DNA from: Alphaproteobacteria bacterium
GTDB lineage: Bacteria > Pseudomonadota > Alphaproteobacteria > Sphingomonadales > Sphingomonadaceae
Assembly: GCA_005883305.1 (NCBI GenBank)
Contig: VBAC01000001.1
Span: 124,001 to 188,000 of the forward strand
DNA length: 64,000 nt
Direction of reading: 5' to 3'
Part shown: positions 26,378 to 34,481 of the stretch, piece by piece
How the letters are laid out: the number at the start of each line of letters is the position of its first letter
Numbering within the stretch: position 1 is the stretch's first letter
Position numbers and translations under genes: made by a program
The notes under the pieces: model-generated
What the model saw: the letters and a program-made list of their open reading frames with translations, nothing else
What the model was told of the DNA's origin: nothing
Databases searched by the model: none

Positions 26378-27131
26378 ACGCGTGGCCCGAATCGCCGCGG
26401 AGGCCGGGCGGATCGCCGCCGGCCGCTGCGGCAGCGGCTACAGGCAGTGGGAGAAGGCGCCCGGCCACCCGGTCTGCGAGGTCGACCTGGAGGTCGACGC
26501 CTATCTGCGCGAGCATCTCGCCGCGCTCGATCCCGGCGCCGGATGGCTTTCCGAGGAAACGCTCGACGACTCCGACCGGATCGAAAAGCCGCGCTTGTGG
26601 GTCGTCGATCCGATCGACGGGACCCGGGACTATCTGCGCGACCGCCCCGGCTGGTGCGTGTCGGTCGCGCTGGTCGAGGACCGCGTTCCCGTGCTTGGCG
26701 TACTGGCCGCGCCGGTCAGGGGGGAGCTGTGGACCGCGGCGCGTGGCGAGGGCGCGTGGCGCAACGGCGCGCCGATCAGGGTCAGCCCGCGCGCGGAGCT
26801 CGCCGGCGCTCGCGTCCCTTCCGACACTCTGCCCGAGGCGGACAGCGATCTCCTCGCCGTCGCCAAGCCGAATTCGATCGCTCTTCGAATCGCGATGGTC
26901 GCCGCCGGCGAGGCGGACCTCGTCGCGACTCTCCGCTGGGGCTTCGAATGGGATATCGCCGCCGCCGCTTTGATCGCCGGGGAGGCGGGAGCGACGGTGA
27001 GCGGGGCCCTTGGCCAGCCGCTCGCCTTCAACACCGCCTCGGGCGAGGCGTTCGGCGTGCTCGTCGCCACCCCTGGAATCCACGCGGCGGCGGTCGAGCG
27101 GCTGCGCGAACGGGCCTTGGCCGTCGTCTAA
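26370..27131 (+). CDS. Inositol monophosphatase-family phosphatase (CysQ-like)
   Basis: This 253-residue enzyme has the metal-binding motifs of the IMPase superfamily: SEETLDD (first metal ligand), WVVDPIDGTRDYLRDRPGWC (D-x2-DGT motif) and EWDIAAAALIAGEAGA (second motif). Candidates are inositol-1-phosphatase or 3'(2'),5'-bisphosphate nucleotidase (CysQ). The order downstream of pmbA is often annotated as the latter in alphaproteobacteria, but substrate cannot be told from the motifs. A GTG start inside the pmbA end (eight-base overlap) is required, as no ATG is available nearby. Confidence 0.88.
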   Translation: MLERVARIAAEAGRIAAGRCGSGYRQWEKAPGHPVCEVDLEVDAYLREHLAALDPGAGWLSEETLDDSDRIEKPRLWVVDPIDGTRDYLRDRPGWCVSVALVEDRVPVLGVLAAPVRGELWTAARGEGAWRNGAPIRVSPRAELAGARVPSDTLPEADSDLLAVAKPNSIALRIAMVAAGEADLVATLRWGFEWDIAAAALIAGEAGATVSGALGQPLAFNTASGEAFGVLVATPGIHAAAVERLRERALAVV

Positions 27132-27218
27132 GCAGCGCGGCCGTTCGTCGAACGGGATTTCCGCTTTTCGTCCAAAGGGCCTATCGTCCGCTCGATTGCT
27201 GATTGGGATCGAAAGCCG

Positions 27219-28202
27219 ATGAGTCGCCGCCCTTCTTCCCTGTGGTTCGCGGGGCTCTCCTGCGCCCTGGTCCTGTCGAGCCCACTTCGCGGCCAGCAGC
27301 AGCCAGCGGCGGCACCGGAGCCGGGCACGGAGACGATCGACTACCACGTCCTCGAAACGCGGATGACCGTACCGGTGAGCATCGGCGCTCACGGGCCTTT
27401 CAATTTCATCGTCGATACCGGCTCGGAGCGGACGGTCGTGTCCGAGGAGCTGGCGCGCGATCTGGCGCTCGGTCCGGGCCGCACCGCCACGGTTCACAGC
27501 ATGACCGAGGTCAGCCAGATCCCGACCGTCATCGTTTCCGACCTTCGCATCGGCCAGCGGACCATGGAGGACGACATCCACGCCCCGGCGCTCGCCCGCA
27601 CCAATCTCGGCGCGGCCGGAATCCTCGGCGTCGACACGCTCCAGCAGCAGCGCGTGATGTTCGATTTCAAGCGGCACGAAATGACGGTGATGCCCTCCCA
27701 GGCGTCGCCGGGGCGCTGGCCGGAAGGCACGATCGTGGTCACCGCGCGCAGCCGCTTCGGGCGGCTGATGCTGGTGGACGCGGCGGTCGATGGCGAGCGT
27801 GTCTACGTGATCATCGATACCGGCGCCCAGGTCACGGTCGGCAACACCGCTCTGCGCCGCGCGCTGGAGCGCCGCAGCCGGCTCGGGCCGACCGCCCAGG
27901 TGCGGATGATCAGCGTCACCGGCGGCCAGTTCACCGCCGATTATACGGTCGCCCGCCGGATCCGCATCGGCGGCGCGGACATCGTCAACCTGCCGATCGC
28001 CTTCGCCGACGTTCACCCGTTCAACGCGCTCGAGCTTCTCGACCGCCCCGCCATCCTGCTGGGCATGGACGCGCTGGGGCTGTTCGAGCGGGTATCGGTC
28101 GATTTCGCCAACCGCCGGGTGCGCCTGCTGACTCCGGCTTCCTCGCTCGACGGCGCCGTCATCCATATCGCCGGGGGCGGCTCGACCCGGCTGGGCAGCT
28201 AA
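27219..28202 (+). CDS. Secreted retropepsin-like aspartyl protease
   Basis: This 327-residue protein has an N-terminal signal sequence (WFAGLSCALVLSS, cleaved near SPLRG) and two retropepsin-like halves. Each has an active-site triad: FNFIVDTGSERTVVSEELA (about residue 67) and VYVIIDTGAQVTVGNTAL (about 200). Each is followed by the flap and the hydrophobic-hydrophobic-Gly element (AAGILGVDTL, and AILLGMDALGLFERVSVDF). The duplicated D-T-G pattern implies a pepsin-like intramolecular pair rather than a homodimer. It likely acts in the periplasm. It follows the phosphatase gene with an 87-base gap and ends overlapping a convergent membrane-protein gene by four bases. Confidence 0.88.
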   Translation: MSRRPSSLWFAGLSCALVLSSPLRGQQQPAAAPEPGTETIDYHVLETRMTVPVSIGAHGPFNFIVDTGSERTVVSEELARDLALGPGRTATVHSMTEVSQIPTVIVSDLRIGQRTMEDDIHAPALARTNLGAAGILGVDTLQQQRVMFDFKRHEMTVMPSQASPGRWPEGTIVVTARSRFGRLMLVDAAVDGERVYVIIDTGAQVTVGNTALRRALERRSRLGPTAQVRMISVTGGQFTADYTVARRIRIGGADIVNLPIAFADVHPFNALELLDRPAILLGMDALGLFERVSVDFANRRVRLLTPASSLDGAVIHIAGGGSTRLGS

Positions 28203-29191
28203 GCGAAAATCTCCGCATCGTCGGTCGCGGTGTGGAGAGACCGGAAGATTCCGCCGGGGACCATCACGCCGAGATAGGCGATCGGGATGCCGACGATCAG
28301 GCCGATGGCGAAGAGGATCGCGGTGCCCTGCTGCGGCGCGGGATTGAATTGAAGGGCGGCCGCCGCGCCGAGCCCGACCACGATCATCACTGCGAGGAAG
28401 ACGGCGAGGAGCCCGAATCCGAGCAGCGCCAGATAGCGCAATATGCCCCACTGCTCCTCCCAGGTCAGCCGCCAGGATTCGCGAACGGCGGCGACGAGGT
28501 TGAGGCTTTTGCGTTCGGCCATGATCGCGGCCGTGCAGCTCAGGCGCGCGGTCAGCCACAGCCAGACGAGGCCCAAGGCGATCAGCATCACCGCGATCGC
28601 ACCGCTGCCGCCGACCATGGTGGCCGCCATTCCGATATTTCCCGTCGCTGCGCCGATCATCATCATCAGCAGCAGGACAGTCACCACACCCACCGCCATC
28701 ACCGCCGACATCAAAGTATAAAACACCGCCGACGCCACGATCACCGGCGCCGCGGCGAGTATTCCGAGCAGGAGCGCGAGGCCCGGCTGGGCCATCATCT
28801 GTGCGAAGGTGACGGCGCCGATCGCGATCGCGCCGGCAAGTATGGCAACGGCCATCACTCCCGTTGGGAGCCCGAAGAGCAAAGCGGGGCCGAGCGACGC
28901 CTCGCGGCCGAGGCCGACGCGCAGCGATCCGAAATAGCCGGCCGTCTGCAAAACGTAGCCCAGCGCGACGGCGGCGAGCAAGGCGGCGCCGTATGCCGGT
29001 CCCGCCCCGACGCCATTGGCCCCCAGCAAGGCGGGATTGGGCGTCCCGGCGAGCGTTCCGGCCATGCCGAGTTGCAGGGCCATGGGAGCGAGGATGCCGA
29101 GGCCGATCAGCAATATTGCGTGATAAAGCGGCTTGCGCGTGACCAGCGCATATCCGAGCGACCACGCTCTGCCGAACCTGAAATCTTCCAT
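28199..29191 (-). CDS. Polytopic membrane protein of unknown function
   Basis: This 330-residue protein starts with a short soluble segment (MEDFRFGRAWSLGYALVTRK) followed by about seven to eight hydrophobic helices, many Gly/Ala-rich (for example IGAVTFAQMMAQPGLALLLG and VMAVGVVTVLLLMMMIGAAT). The only notable soluble loop is ERKSLNLVAAVRESWRLTWE. The layout resembles the membrane domain found in some glycerophosphodiester phosphodiesterase-associated proteins (DUF-type 'GDPD membrane domain'), but I cannot assign it firmly. The tail overlaps the protease gene. No ligand or catalytic motif is seen. Confidence 0.78.
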   Translation of the reverse strand: MEDFRFGRAWSLGYALVTRKPLYHAILLIGLGILAPMALQLGMAGTLAGTPNPALLGANGVGAGPAYGAALLAAVALGYVLQTAGYFGSLRVGLGREASLGPALLFGLPTGVMAVAILAGAIAIGAVTFAQMMAQPGLALLLGILAAAPVIVASAVFYTLMSAVMAVGVVTVLLLMMMIGAATGNIGMAATMVGGSGAIAVMLIALGLVWLWLTARLSCTAAIMAERKSLNLVAAVRESWRLTWEEQWGILRYLALLGFGLLAVFLAVMIVVGLGAAAALQFNPAPQQGTAILFAIGLIVGIPIAYLGVMVPGGIFRSLHTATDDAEIFA

Positions 29192-29242
29192 ATTTTCTTC
29201 CCCCTTGCCCGACGACCCTTGTCGGCAAGGCGGGGCGCGGGA

Positions 29243-29680
29243 TCAAGCCGCGGAATCGACTTTCGGGACTCCCAGGCGGGGAATTTCGATTTTGGGACAA
29301 CGGTTCATGACGACCTTGAGGCCGGCCGCTTCGGCCCGGGCCGCGGCTTCCTCGTTGATCACGCCGATCTGCAGCCAGACCGCCCTGGCGCCGGCGGCGA
29401 TCGCCTCGTCAACCGCTTCGCCCGCGGCCATCGGCCGGCGGAAGATGTCGACCAGGTCGATCGGCTCGCCGATCTGCGCGAGCTCGCGCCAGACATATTC
29501 GCCGTGGATATGCTCGCCGGTGATCTGGGGGTTCACCGGCAGGACTCGGTAGCCCTGGCGCTGGAGGAAGGCCATCACGCCGTAGCTCGGGCGGTCGGGC
29601 CGGTCGGAGGCGCCGATAATGGCGATCGTCCGGGTTTCGGCGAGCAGCTCGTAAATGTCCTCGTCGCGCTCAAGCGGCAT
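29243..29680 (-). CDS. CoA-binding domain protein (YccU type)
   Basis: This 145-residue protein is a single Rossmann CoA-binding domain as in YccU: ETRTIAIIGASDRPDRPSYG near the N-terminus, VLPVNPQITGEHIHGEYVW, DLVDIFRRP, and WLQIGVINEEAAARAEAAGL before VVMNRCPKIE. Members bind CoA in structures but have no known reaction. ATG 29680 (MPLERDED) is preferred; it overlaps the mrp stop by 11 bases, so it is co-translated with mrp. Confidence 0.9.
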   Translation of the reverse strand: MPLERDEDIYELLAETRTIAIIGASDRPDRPSYGVMAFLQRQGYRVLPVNPQITGEHIHGEYVWRELAQIGEPIDLVDIFRRPMAAGEAVDEAIAAGARAVWLQIGVINEEAAARAEAAGLKVVMNRCPKIEIPRLGVPKVDSAA

Positions 29681-30638
29681 CGCCGGCTCCTTCAACCTGT
29701 TCGAGCAGCCTAACGGCCAGGCCGCGGAAGATATCCGCTTCCTCGCCTTCGCCGGCGGCGGGCGGCCGGCCGGCGTCGGAGGCTTCGCGGATTGAGAGGC
29801 GCAGGGGAATGCGCCCGAGAAAGGGGATTCCCATCGTCAGCGCAGCCGCCTCGGCTCCGCCGCTGCCGAAGGGGTCGCTGGCCTCGCCGCAATGGGGGCA
29901 TGTGTAGCCCGCCATGTTCTCGACGAGGCCGATCACCTCGACGTGCATCTTGCGAAACATATCGATCGCCCGGGCGGCGTCCATCAGCGACAGGTCCTGC
30001 GGCGTCGAGACGATCACCGCGCCCGCCGGCTTCCACTTCTGGATCAGGGTCATCTGCACGTCGCCCGTGCCCGGCGGCAGATCGACGACCAGCAATTCGC
30101 AATCGCCCCAGTCGCCCTCCATCAGGTTGGAAAGCGCGCTCGCGGTCATCGGGCCCCGCCAGGCCACCGCCGTGTCCGGCTCGATCAGCTGGCCGATGGA
30201 CAGCATCCTGACGCCATGGGTGGATGCCGGCACGATCTGCTGGCCGGCGAGCTCGGGCCGGCTCGCATTGCCCATGATGCGCGGCTGGGAGGGGCCGTAA
30301 ATGTCCGCGTCGACGAGGCCGACCTTCTTTCCCATCCGCCCGAGCGCGACGGCGATATTGGCCGATACGGTCGATTTGCCGACCCCGCCCTTGCCGCTGC
30401 CGATGGCGATGATCGTGCGCTGGACCTTCTCGGCGGTCATCGCCACGCGGGTTTCGGCGACATCCGCCAGGCCGGCGGTGGCGGCGCGCACCTGATGCTC
30501 CATCTCGGCCCGTTGCCCGGCGGAGAGGCCGGTGGCGTCGAGCATGATCGTGGCGACGGCGTCTTTCACCCGTACCAACGTTACGCGCTCGCCAACATCG
30601 GCAATCCCGGCCAGCACTTTTTCAAGCTCTTCGCTCAT
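29670..30638 (-). CDS. mrp: Mrp/ApbC Fe-S cluster carrier ATPase
   Basis: This 322-residue P-loop ATPase loads Fe-S clusters onto target proteins. A DUF59-like N-terminal region (VLAGIADVGERVTLVRVKDA) precedes the deviant Walker A SGKGGVGKSTVSANIAVAL, the MRP signature VDADIYGPSQPRIMG and LLVVDLPPGTGDVQ. The cluster-binding CxxC is in GYTCPHCGE. The start at ATG 30638 (MSEELEK) matches family length; the frame extends upstream to 30893 only because of low-complexity sequence antisense to hflK. It diverges from hflK. Confidence 0.94.
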   Translation of the reverse strand: MSEELEKVLAGIADVGERVTLVRVKDAVATIMLDATGLSAGQRAEMEHQVRAATAGLADVAETRVAMTAEKVQRTIIAIGSGKGGVGKSTVSANIAVALGRMGKKVGLVDADIYGPSQPRIMGNASRPELAGQQIVPASTHGVRMLSIGQLIEPDTAVAWRGPMTASALSNLMEGDWGDCELLVVDLPPGTGDVQMTLIQKWKPAGAVIVSTPQDLSLMDAARAIDMFRKMHVEVIGLVENMAGYTCPHCGEASDPFGSGGAEAAALTMGIPFLGRIPLRLSIREASDAGRPPAAGEGEEADIFRGLAVRLLEQVEGAGDAA

Positions 30639-30711
30639 CGGCCCGCGCGATAGGCAATGGATCGCGGCTTGGCACTGTTTTTCCGCAAGGGGCCTTCCTA
30701 TAAGGCCGTCC

Positions 30712-31803
30712 ATGATACGAATTTTCGGCCGCGGCGCGCGGGACGGCGCATCGCTCAGCGACAATCGAGGCGGCCCCTGGGGCCCGGGCGGCGGCGGCGA
30801 CGACGACGGCTCCGGTGGAGACGGCGGTCGTCCGCGCAACCCCTGGGGGCAGCGGCGGCGAAGGCCCTCCTCCGGCGGCGACGGCGGCCCCAATCCGTTC
30901 GAGGACCTCCTCAGGAGGGGTCGGGAGCGTTTCGGCGGCGGGATGCCGCAAAGCGGGAGGCCTTATTGGCTTTACGGGCTGATCGCCTTCATCGCCTTGT
31001 GCTTCCTGTGGACCACGACACATCAGATCAACTCGCGCGAGCGCGGCGTCGTCACCACCTTCGGCTATTATTCCCGCACGCTCGGCCCCGGCCTCGGATT
31101 CACCATGCCGTGGCCGATCAGCAGCGTCGAAGTGATCGACGTCGAGGAGATCCGTGATCTCACCATTCCCGATGGCCAGACGGAAAACCTGATCCTGACC
31201 GGCGACCAGAATGTGGTCAATCTTGCCTACACGGTTCGGTGGAACATCAAGAACCCCGAGCGCTACCTGTTCCAAATCTCCAATCCCGAGCAAACCATCC
31301 AGGAGGTGGCCGAGAGCGCCATGCGTGCCGTGCTCGCGCGGGTCAGCCTCGACGACGCGCTCGGATCGGGCCGGGCGGAGATCGGGCGGCGCGTCCAGGA
31401 GAATATGCAGCAACTGCTCGACGATTACGGCTCGGGCGTTCAAATCCAGAGCGTGTCGATCAATCAATCGGTGCCGCCCGCCGCGGTCAACGACGCGTTC
31501 CTCGACGTCTCGGCCGCGCAGCAGCAGGCGCAAAGCGCGATCAATCAGGCGCGTGCCTATGCGTTGCAGCAAACGGCGCGAGCCGAAGGAAGCGCCGCGG
31601 AATTCGAGAAAATCTACACTCAGTATCGCGCGGCTCCCGAGGTCACCCGGCGCCGCCTCTACTACGAGACGATGGAACGCATTCTTTCCCAGGTCGACAC
31701 GACGGTGATCGAGGCGCCCGGGGTTACGCCCTATCTGCCGCTCCCGGAGGTGCCGCGCGGCGCCCCCAGGCCTGCTCCCGCCGAAGGAGTGCCGGCGCGA
31801 TGA
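30712..31803 (+). CDS. hflK: FtsH protease modulator HflK
   Basis: This 363-residue SPFH-family protein has a Gly/Asp/Arg-rich cytoplasmic N-terminus (about 85 residues). One membrane helix (YWLYGLIAFIALCFLWTTT, about 85-103) and the band-7 domain (RERGVVTTFGYYSRTLGPGL, then DQNVVNLAYTVRWNIKNPER) follow, then a coiled-coil stretch (VSAAQQQAQSAINQARAYAL). With HflC it forms a cage around the FtsH protease in the inner membrane. It overlaps hflC by four bases. The frame opens upstream to 30532, but ATG 30712 gives the standard N-terminus. Confidence 0.95.
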   Translation: MIRIFGRGARDGASLSDNRGGPWGPGGGGDDDGSGGDGGRPRNPWGQRRRRPSSGGDGGPNPFEDLLRRGRERFGGGMPQSGRPYWLYGLIAFIALCFLWTTTHQINSRERGVVTTFGYYSRTLGPGLGFTMPWPISSVEVIDVEEIRDLTIPDGQTENLILTGDQNVVNLAYTVRWNIKNPERYLFQISNPEQTIQEVAESAMRAVLARVSLDDALGSGRAEIGRRVQENMQQLLDDYGSGVQIQSVSINQSVPPAAVNDAFLDVSAAQQQAQSAINQARAYALQQTARAEGSAAEFEKIYTQYRAAPEVTRRRLYYETMERILSQVDTTVIEAPGVTPYLPLPEVPRGAPRPAPAEGVPAR

Positions 31804-32663
31804 TCCGAGCGATGAGAAATCCGATCGCGCTCGTGCTCGTCGCGATCCTGCTGCTGATCCTGGTCGCCAACACCTTCTCGATCGTGCCCGAGACCAAGCA
31901 GGCGGTGGTCGTCCGCTTCGGCCAGCCGCAGCGAATCCTGAACCGCTACCGGCCGAACGAGGATTTCGGCCAGACCGGGGCGGGGCTCGCGGTGCGCATG
32001 CCCTTCGTCGACCGGATCGTGTGGATCGACAAGCGCATCCAGTCGCTCGAAATGGAGAACCAGCAGGTGATCTCGAGCGATCAGCTGCGCCTTCAGGTCG
32101 ATGCCTTCGCGCGCTACCGGATCGTCGATCCGCTGCGCATGTACATGTCGGCACGGACCGAGGCGCGGGTCAGCGAGCAGCTTCAGCCGATCCTCGGCTC
32201 GGCGCTCCGCAACGAGCTCGGCCGCCGCCCGTTCGCGGCCTTGCTGAGCCCCGAGCGCGGGCAGATGATGGACAATATCCAGGAAGCGCTGAACCGGGTC
32301 GCCAGACAATATGGCGCGGAGATCGTCGACGTTCGGATCAAGCGCGCCGACCTTCCCGACACCACCCTGGAATCGGCCTACGACCGGATGCGCACGGCGC
32401 GGCAGCAGGAGGCCGGCAACATCCGCGCCCAGGGCCAGCGCCAGGCGCAGATCATTCGCGCCGAAGCGGATGCGGAGGCCGCCGCGACCTATGCCGGCGC
32501 CTTCAACCAGGATCCGCAATTCTACGATTTCTGGCGGGCCATGCAGTCCTACCAGATCACCTTCCTGTCGCCCGGCACGGCGGAAAACCCGCGCGGGCGA
32601 TCGAGCATCATCCTGTCGCCCAACAACGACTATTTGCGGCAGTTCAGGGGCGCCAGCCGCTAA
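31800..32663 (+). CDS. hflC: FtsH protease modulator HflC
   Basis: This 287-residue partner of HflK has an N-terminal membrane helix (PIALVLVAILLLILVANTFS), the SPFH domain (VVVRFGQPQRILNRYRPNED, then AVRMPFVDRIVWIDKRIQSL), and a C-terminal coiled coil rich in Ala, Gln and Arg (RQQEAGNIRAQGQRQAQIIR). It starts within the hflK stop (ATGA at 31800), so the two are translated together. It is followed after about 100 bases by degP, a common alphaproteobacterial order of membrane quality-control genes. Confidence 0.95.
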   Translation: MIRAMRNPIALVLVAILLLILVANTFSIVPETKQAVVVRFGQPQRILNRYRPNEDFGQTGAGLAVRMPFVDRIVWIDKRIQSLEMENQQVISSDQLRLQVDAFARYRIVDPLRMYMSARTEARVSEQLQPILGSALRNELGRRPFAALLSPERGQMMDNIQEALNRVARQYGAEIVDVRIKRADLPDTTLESAYDRMRTARQQEAGNIRAQGQRQAQIIRAEADAEAAATYAGAFNQDPQFYDFWRAMQSYQITFLSPGTAENPRGRSSIILSPNNDYLRQFRGASR

Positions 32664-32764
32664 AACCGGGGTGGCCATCATTCAAACTTCGTTCAGACGC
32701 CTTACATAGCGTGGCAATAGTGCCGGAGGGCTCCCGGCAGAGCATCTAGGAAGGAAGCAAGACC

Positions 32765-34342
32765 GTGCGTTACGTCTATGGCATTACCGGCGCCATTCTC
32801 CTCGGCGGCGCCGCCGCGACACTGAGCCTCAACCCAGTCACCGCGCAGACGGCGCAGAACGAGCCCGGCACGATCGCCGCCACCGCTCCGGGCGGCGCGC
32901 CGATGAGCTTCGCCAACCTCGCCGAGCGGCTCCAGCCGGCGGTGGTCAACATCTCGACTCGCCAGAGCGTCACCACCCAGCGCCGGCAGATGCCGCCGGG
33001 CTTCGAGGAATTCTTCCGCCGCTTCGGCGGCGAGGCCCCGAACAGCCAGGACGAGGGCCCGGTGACCCAGCGGGGCGGATCGCTCGGCTCGGGCTTCATC
33101 ATCTCGGCCGACGGCTACATCGTCACCAACAACCACGTCGTCGCGCCGGCGCGGACCGACGCGGTGGTCGAGCAGATCACCGTCACCCTCGCGGATCGCA
33201 CCGAATATGAGGCCGAGGTGGTCGGCCGCGACGTCGCCTCCGACATCGCACTGCTGAAGATCACGCCGGCCCGGCCGCTGCCGTTCGTCCGCTTCGCCGA
33301 TTCGACGCGGGTGCGGGTCGGCGACTGGGTGCTGGCGATCGGCAACCCGTTCGGCCTCGGCGGCACGGTCACCGCCGGAATCGTCTCGGCGCTTCACCGC
33401 AACATCGGCGCCGGCCTCTACGACCGCTACATCCAGACCGACGCCTCGATCAATTCGGGCAATTCGGGCGGCCCGATGTTCGATCTCAACGGCAACGTGA
33501 TCGGCATCTCGACCGCGCTCATCTCGCCCACGGGCGGCAATGTCGGCATCGGCTTCGGCATTCCGGCCGAGCAGATCCGGCCGATCGTCGAAACCCTTCG
33601 GCGAGGCGAGCACGTCCGGCGCGGGTATATCGGAGTCGGCATGCAGGACGTGGACGAGGGAGTCGCGGCAGCGCTCGGAATCGACCGCAACCGCGGCACG
33701 CTGATCCGCTCGGTCACCCCGGGCGGCCCGGCCGCGCGTGCCGGCCTCCAGCCGGGCGACGTCGTCGTCAGCGTCGCCGGGCAGCCGGTGACTCCCGATC
33801 AGACCCTCGCCTACATCGTCGCCCAGCAGGCGGTCGGCGCGCGCGTGCCGATCGAGCTGATCCGCCAGGGCCAGCGGCGCAACGTCACCGTCGCCGTGGC
33901 CGAACGGCCGAGCGAGGAGGAGCTCGCGCGGCTCAACGGGATCGAGGACGACAGCGCCGCAACCGATGGCGGCGGCGGAGGCAAGCCGACCGCGGCGCCG
34001 GAATCGTCCGGCCAGCGCTCGACCCAGCAGAGCCTCGGCGTTGCGGTCGAGCCGCTGACTCCGTCAATGGCCCAGCGGCTCAATATCCGCGATGCCAGCG
34101 TGCGCGGCCTGGTCGTCGGCCGGGTCGATCCCAACAGCGACGCGGGGCAGAAGGGCCTTCAGGCCGGCGACGTCATCCTGTCGATCAACCAGCAGCCGAC
34201 CACGACGCCCGAGGCGGCAGCTTCGATCGTCGACGCGGCGCGCCGCGCCGGGCGCAACACCGTGCTGCTGCAGGTGAAGCGGGGCAACAACCCGCCCGCC
34301 TATATCGGCGTGGAGCTGGCGCGGGCCACGCCCGCGCGCTGA
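32765..34342 (+). CDS. degP: Do-family serine endoprotease/chaperone DegP (HtrA)
   Basis: This 525-residue periplasmic protease has a signal segment (YGITGAILLGGAAATLSLNP), a trypsin-like domain and two PDZ domains. The catalytic triad is visible: His in IVTNNHVVAP, Asp in VASDIALLKI, Ser in NSGNSGGPMFD. PDZ1 starts near YIGVGMQDVD and PDZ2 near SLGVAVEPLTPSM, with a Gly/Ser linker between them. The GTG start at 32765 is supported by AGGAAGG about ten bases upstream; no closer ATG exists. It refolds or degrades damaged envelope proteins. Confidence 0.95.
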   Translation: MRYVYGITGAILLGGAAATLSLNPVTAQTAQNEPGTIAATAPGGAPMSFANLAERLQPAVVNISTRQSVTTQRRQMPPGFEEFFRRFGGEAPNSQDEGPVTQRGGSLGSGFIISADGYIVTNNHVVAPARTDAVVEQITVTLADRTEYEAEVVGRDVASDIALLKITPARPLPFVRFADSTRVRVGDWVLAIGNPFGLGGTVTAGIVSALHRNIGAGLYDRYIQTDASINSGNSGGPMFDLNGNVIGISTALISPTGGNVGIGFGIPAEQIRPIVETLRRGEHVRRGYIGVGMQDVDEGVAAALGIDRNRGTLIRSVTPGGPAARAGLQPGDVVVSVAGQPVTPDQTLAYIVAQQAVGARVPIELIRQGQRRNVTVAVAERPSEEELARLNGIEDDSAATDGGGGGKPTAAPESSGQRSTQQSLGVAVEPLTPSMAQRLNIRDASVRGLVVGRVDPNSDAGQKGLQAGDVILSINQQPTTTPEAAASIVDAARRAGRNTVLLQVKRGNNPPAYIGVELARATPAR

Positions 34343-34361
34343 CGGGTTTGGGCACCACGTC

Positions 34362-34446
34362 CGTTCGCCCTGAGCCTGTCGAAGGGCCTTCCTTCTTCCT
34401 CTCGAAAAGGGGAAGAGGAGGGCTTCGACAGGCTCAGCCCGAACGG
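34362..34446. repeat. Inverted repeat of the TGAGCCTGTCGAAG type
   Basis: Arms at 34362-34388 and 34420-34446 read CGTTCGCCCTGAGCCTGTCG and its near-complement, ending CAGGCTCAGCCCGAACGG, with a 31-base spacer that carries CCTTCTTCCTCTCG/GGGGAAGAGGAGG. This short palindrome is of a kind widely scattered in sphingomonad intergenic DNA. It lies between degP and the OPT transporter gene and could also act as a transcription terminator for degP. Confidence 0.8.
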
Positions 34447-34481
34447 GCAAGCTTGATCACCGTGTTCCGGGAGAGACGAGC

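Noticed and set aside
26328-29300. 990-residue open frame on the minus strand
   Set aside because: It runs antisense across the phosphatase, retropepsin and part of a membrane protein gene, is rich in Arg/Gly/Asp shadow sequence, and has no family motif. High GC keeps shadow frames open.
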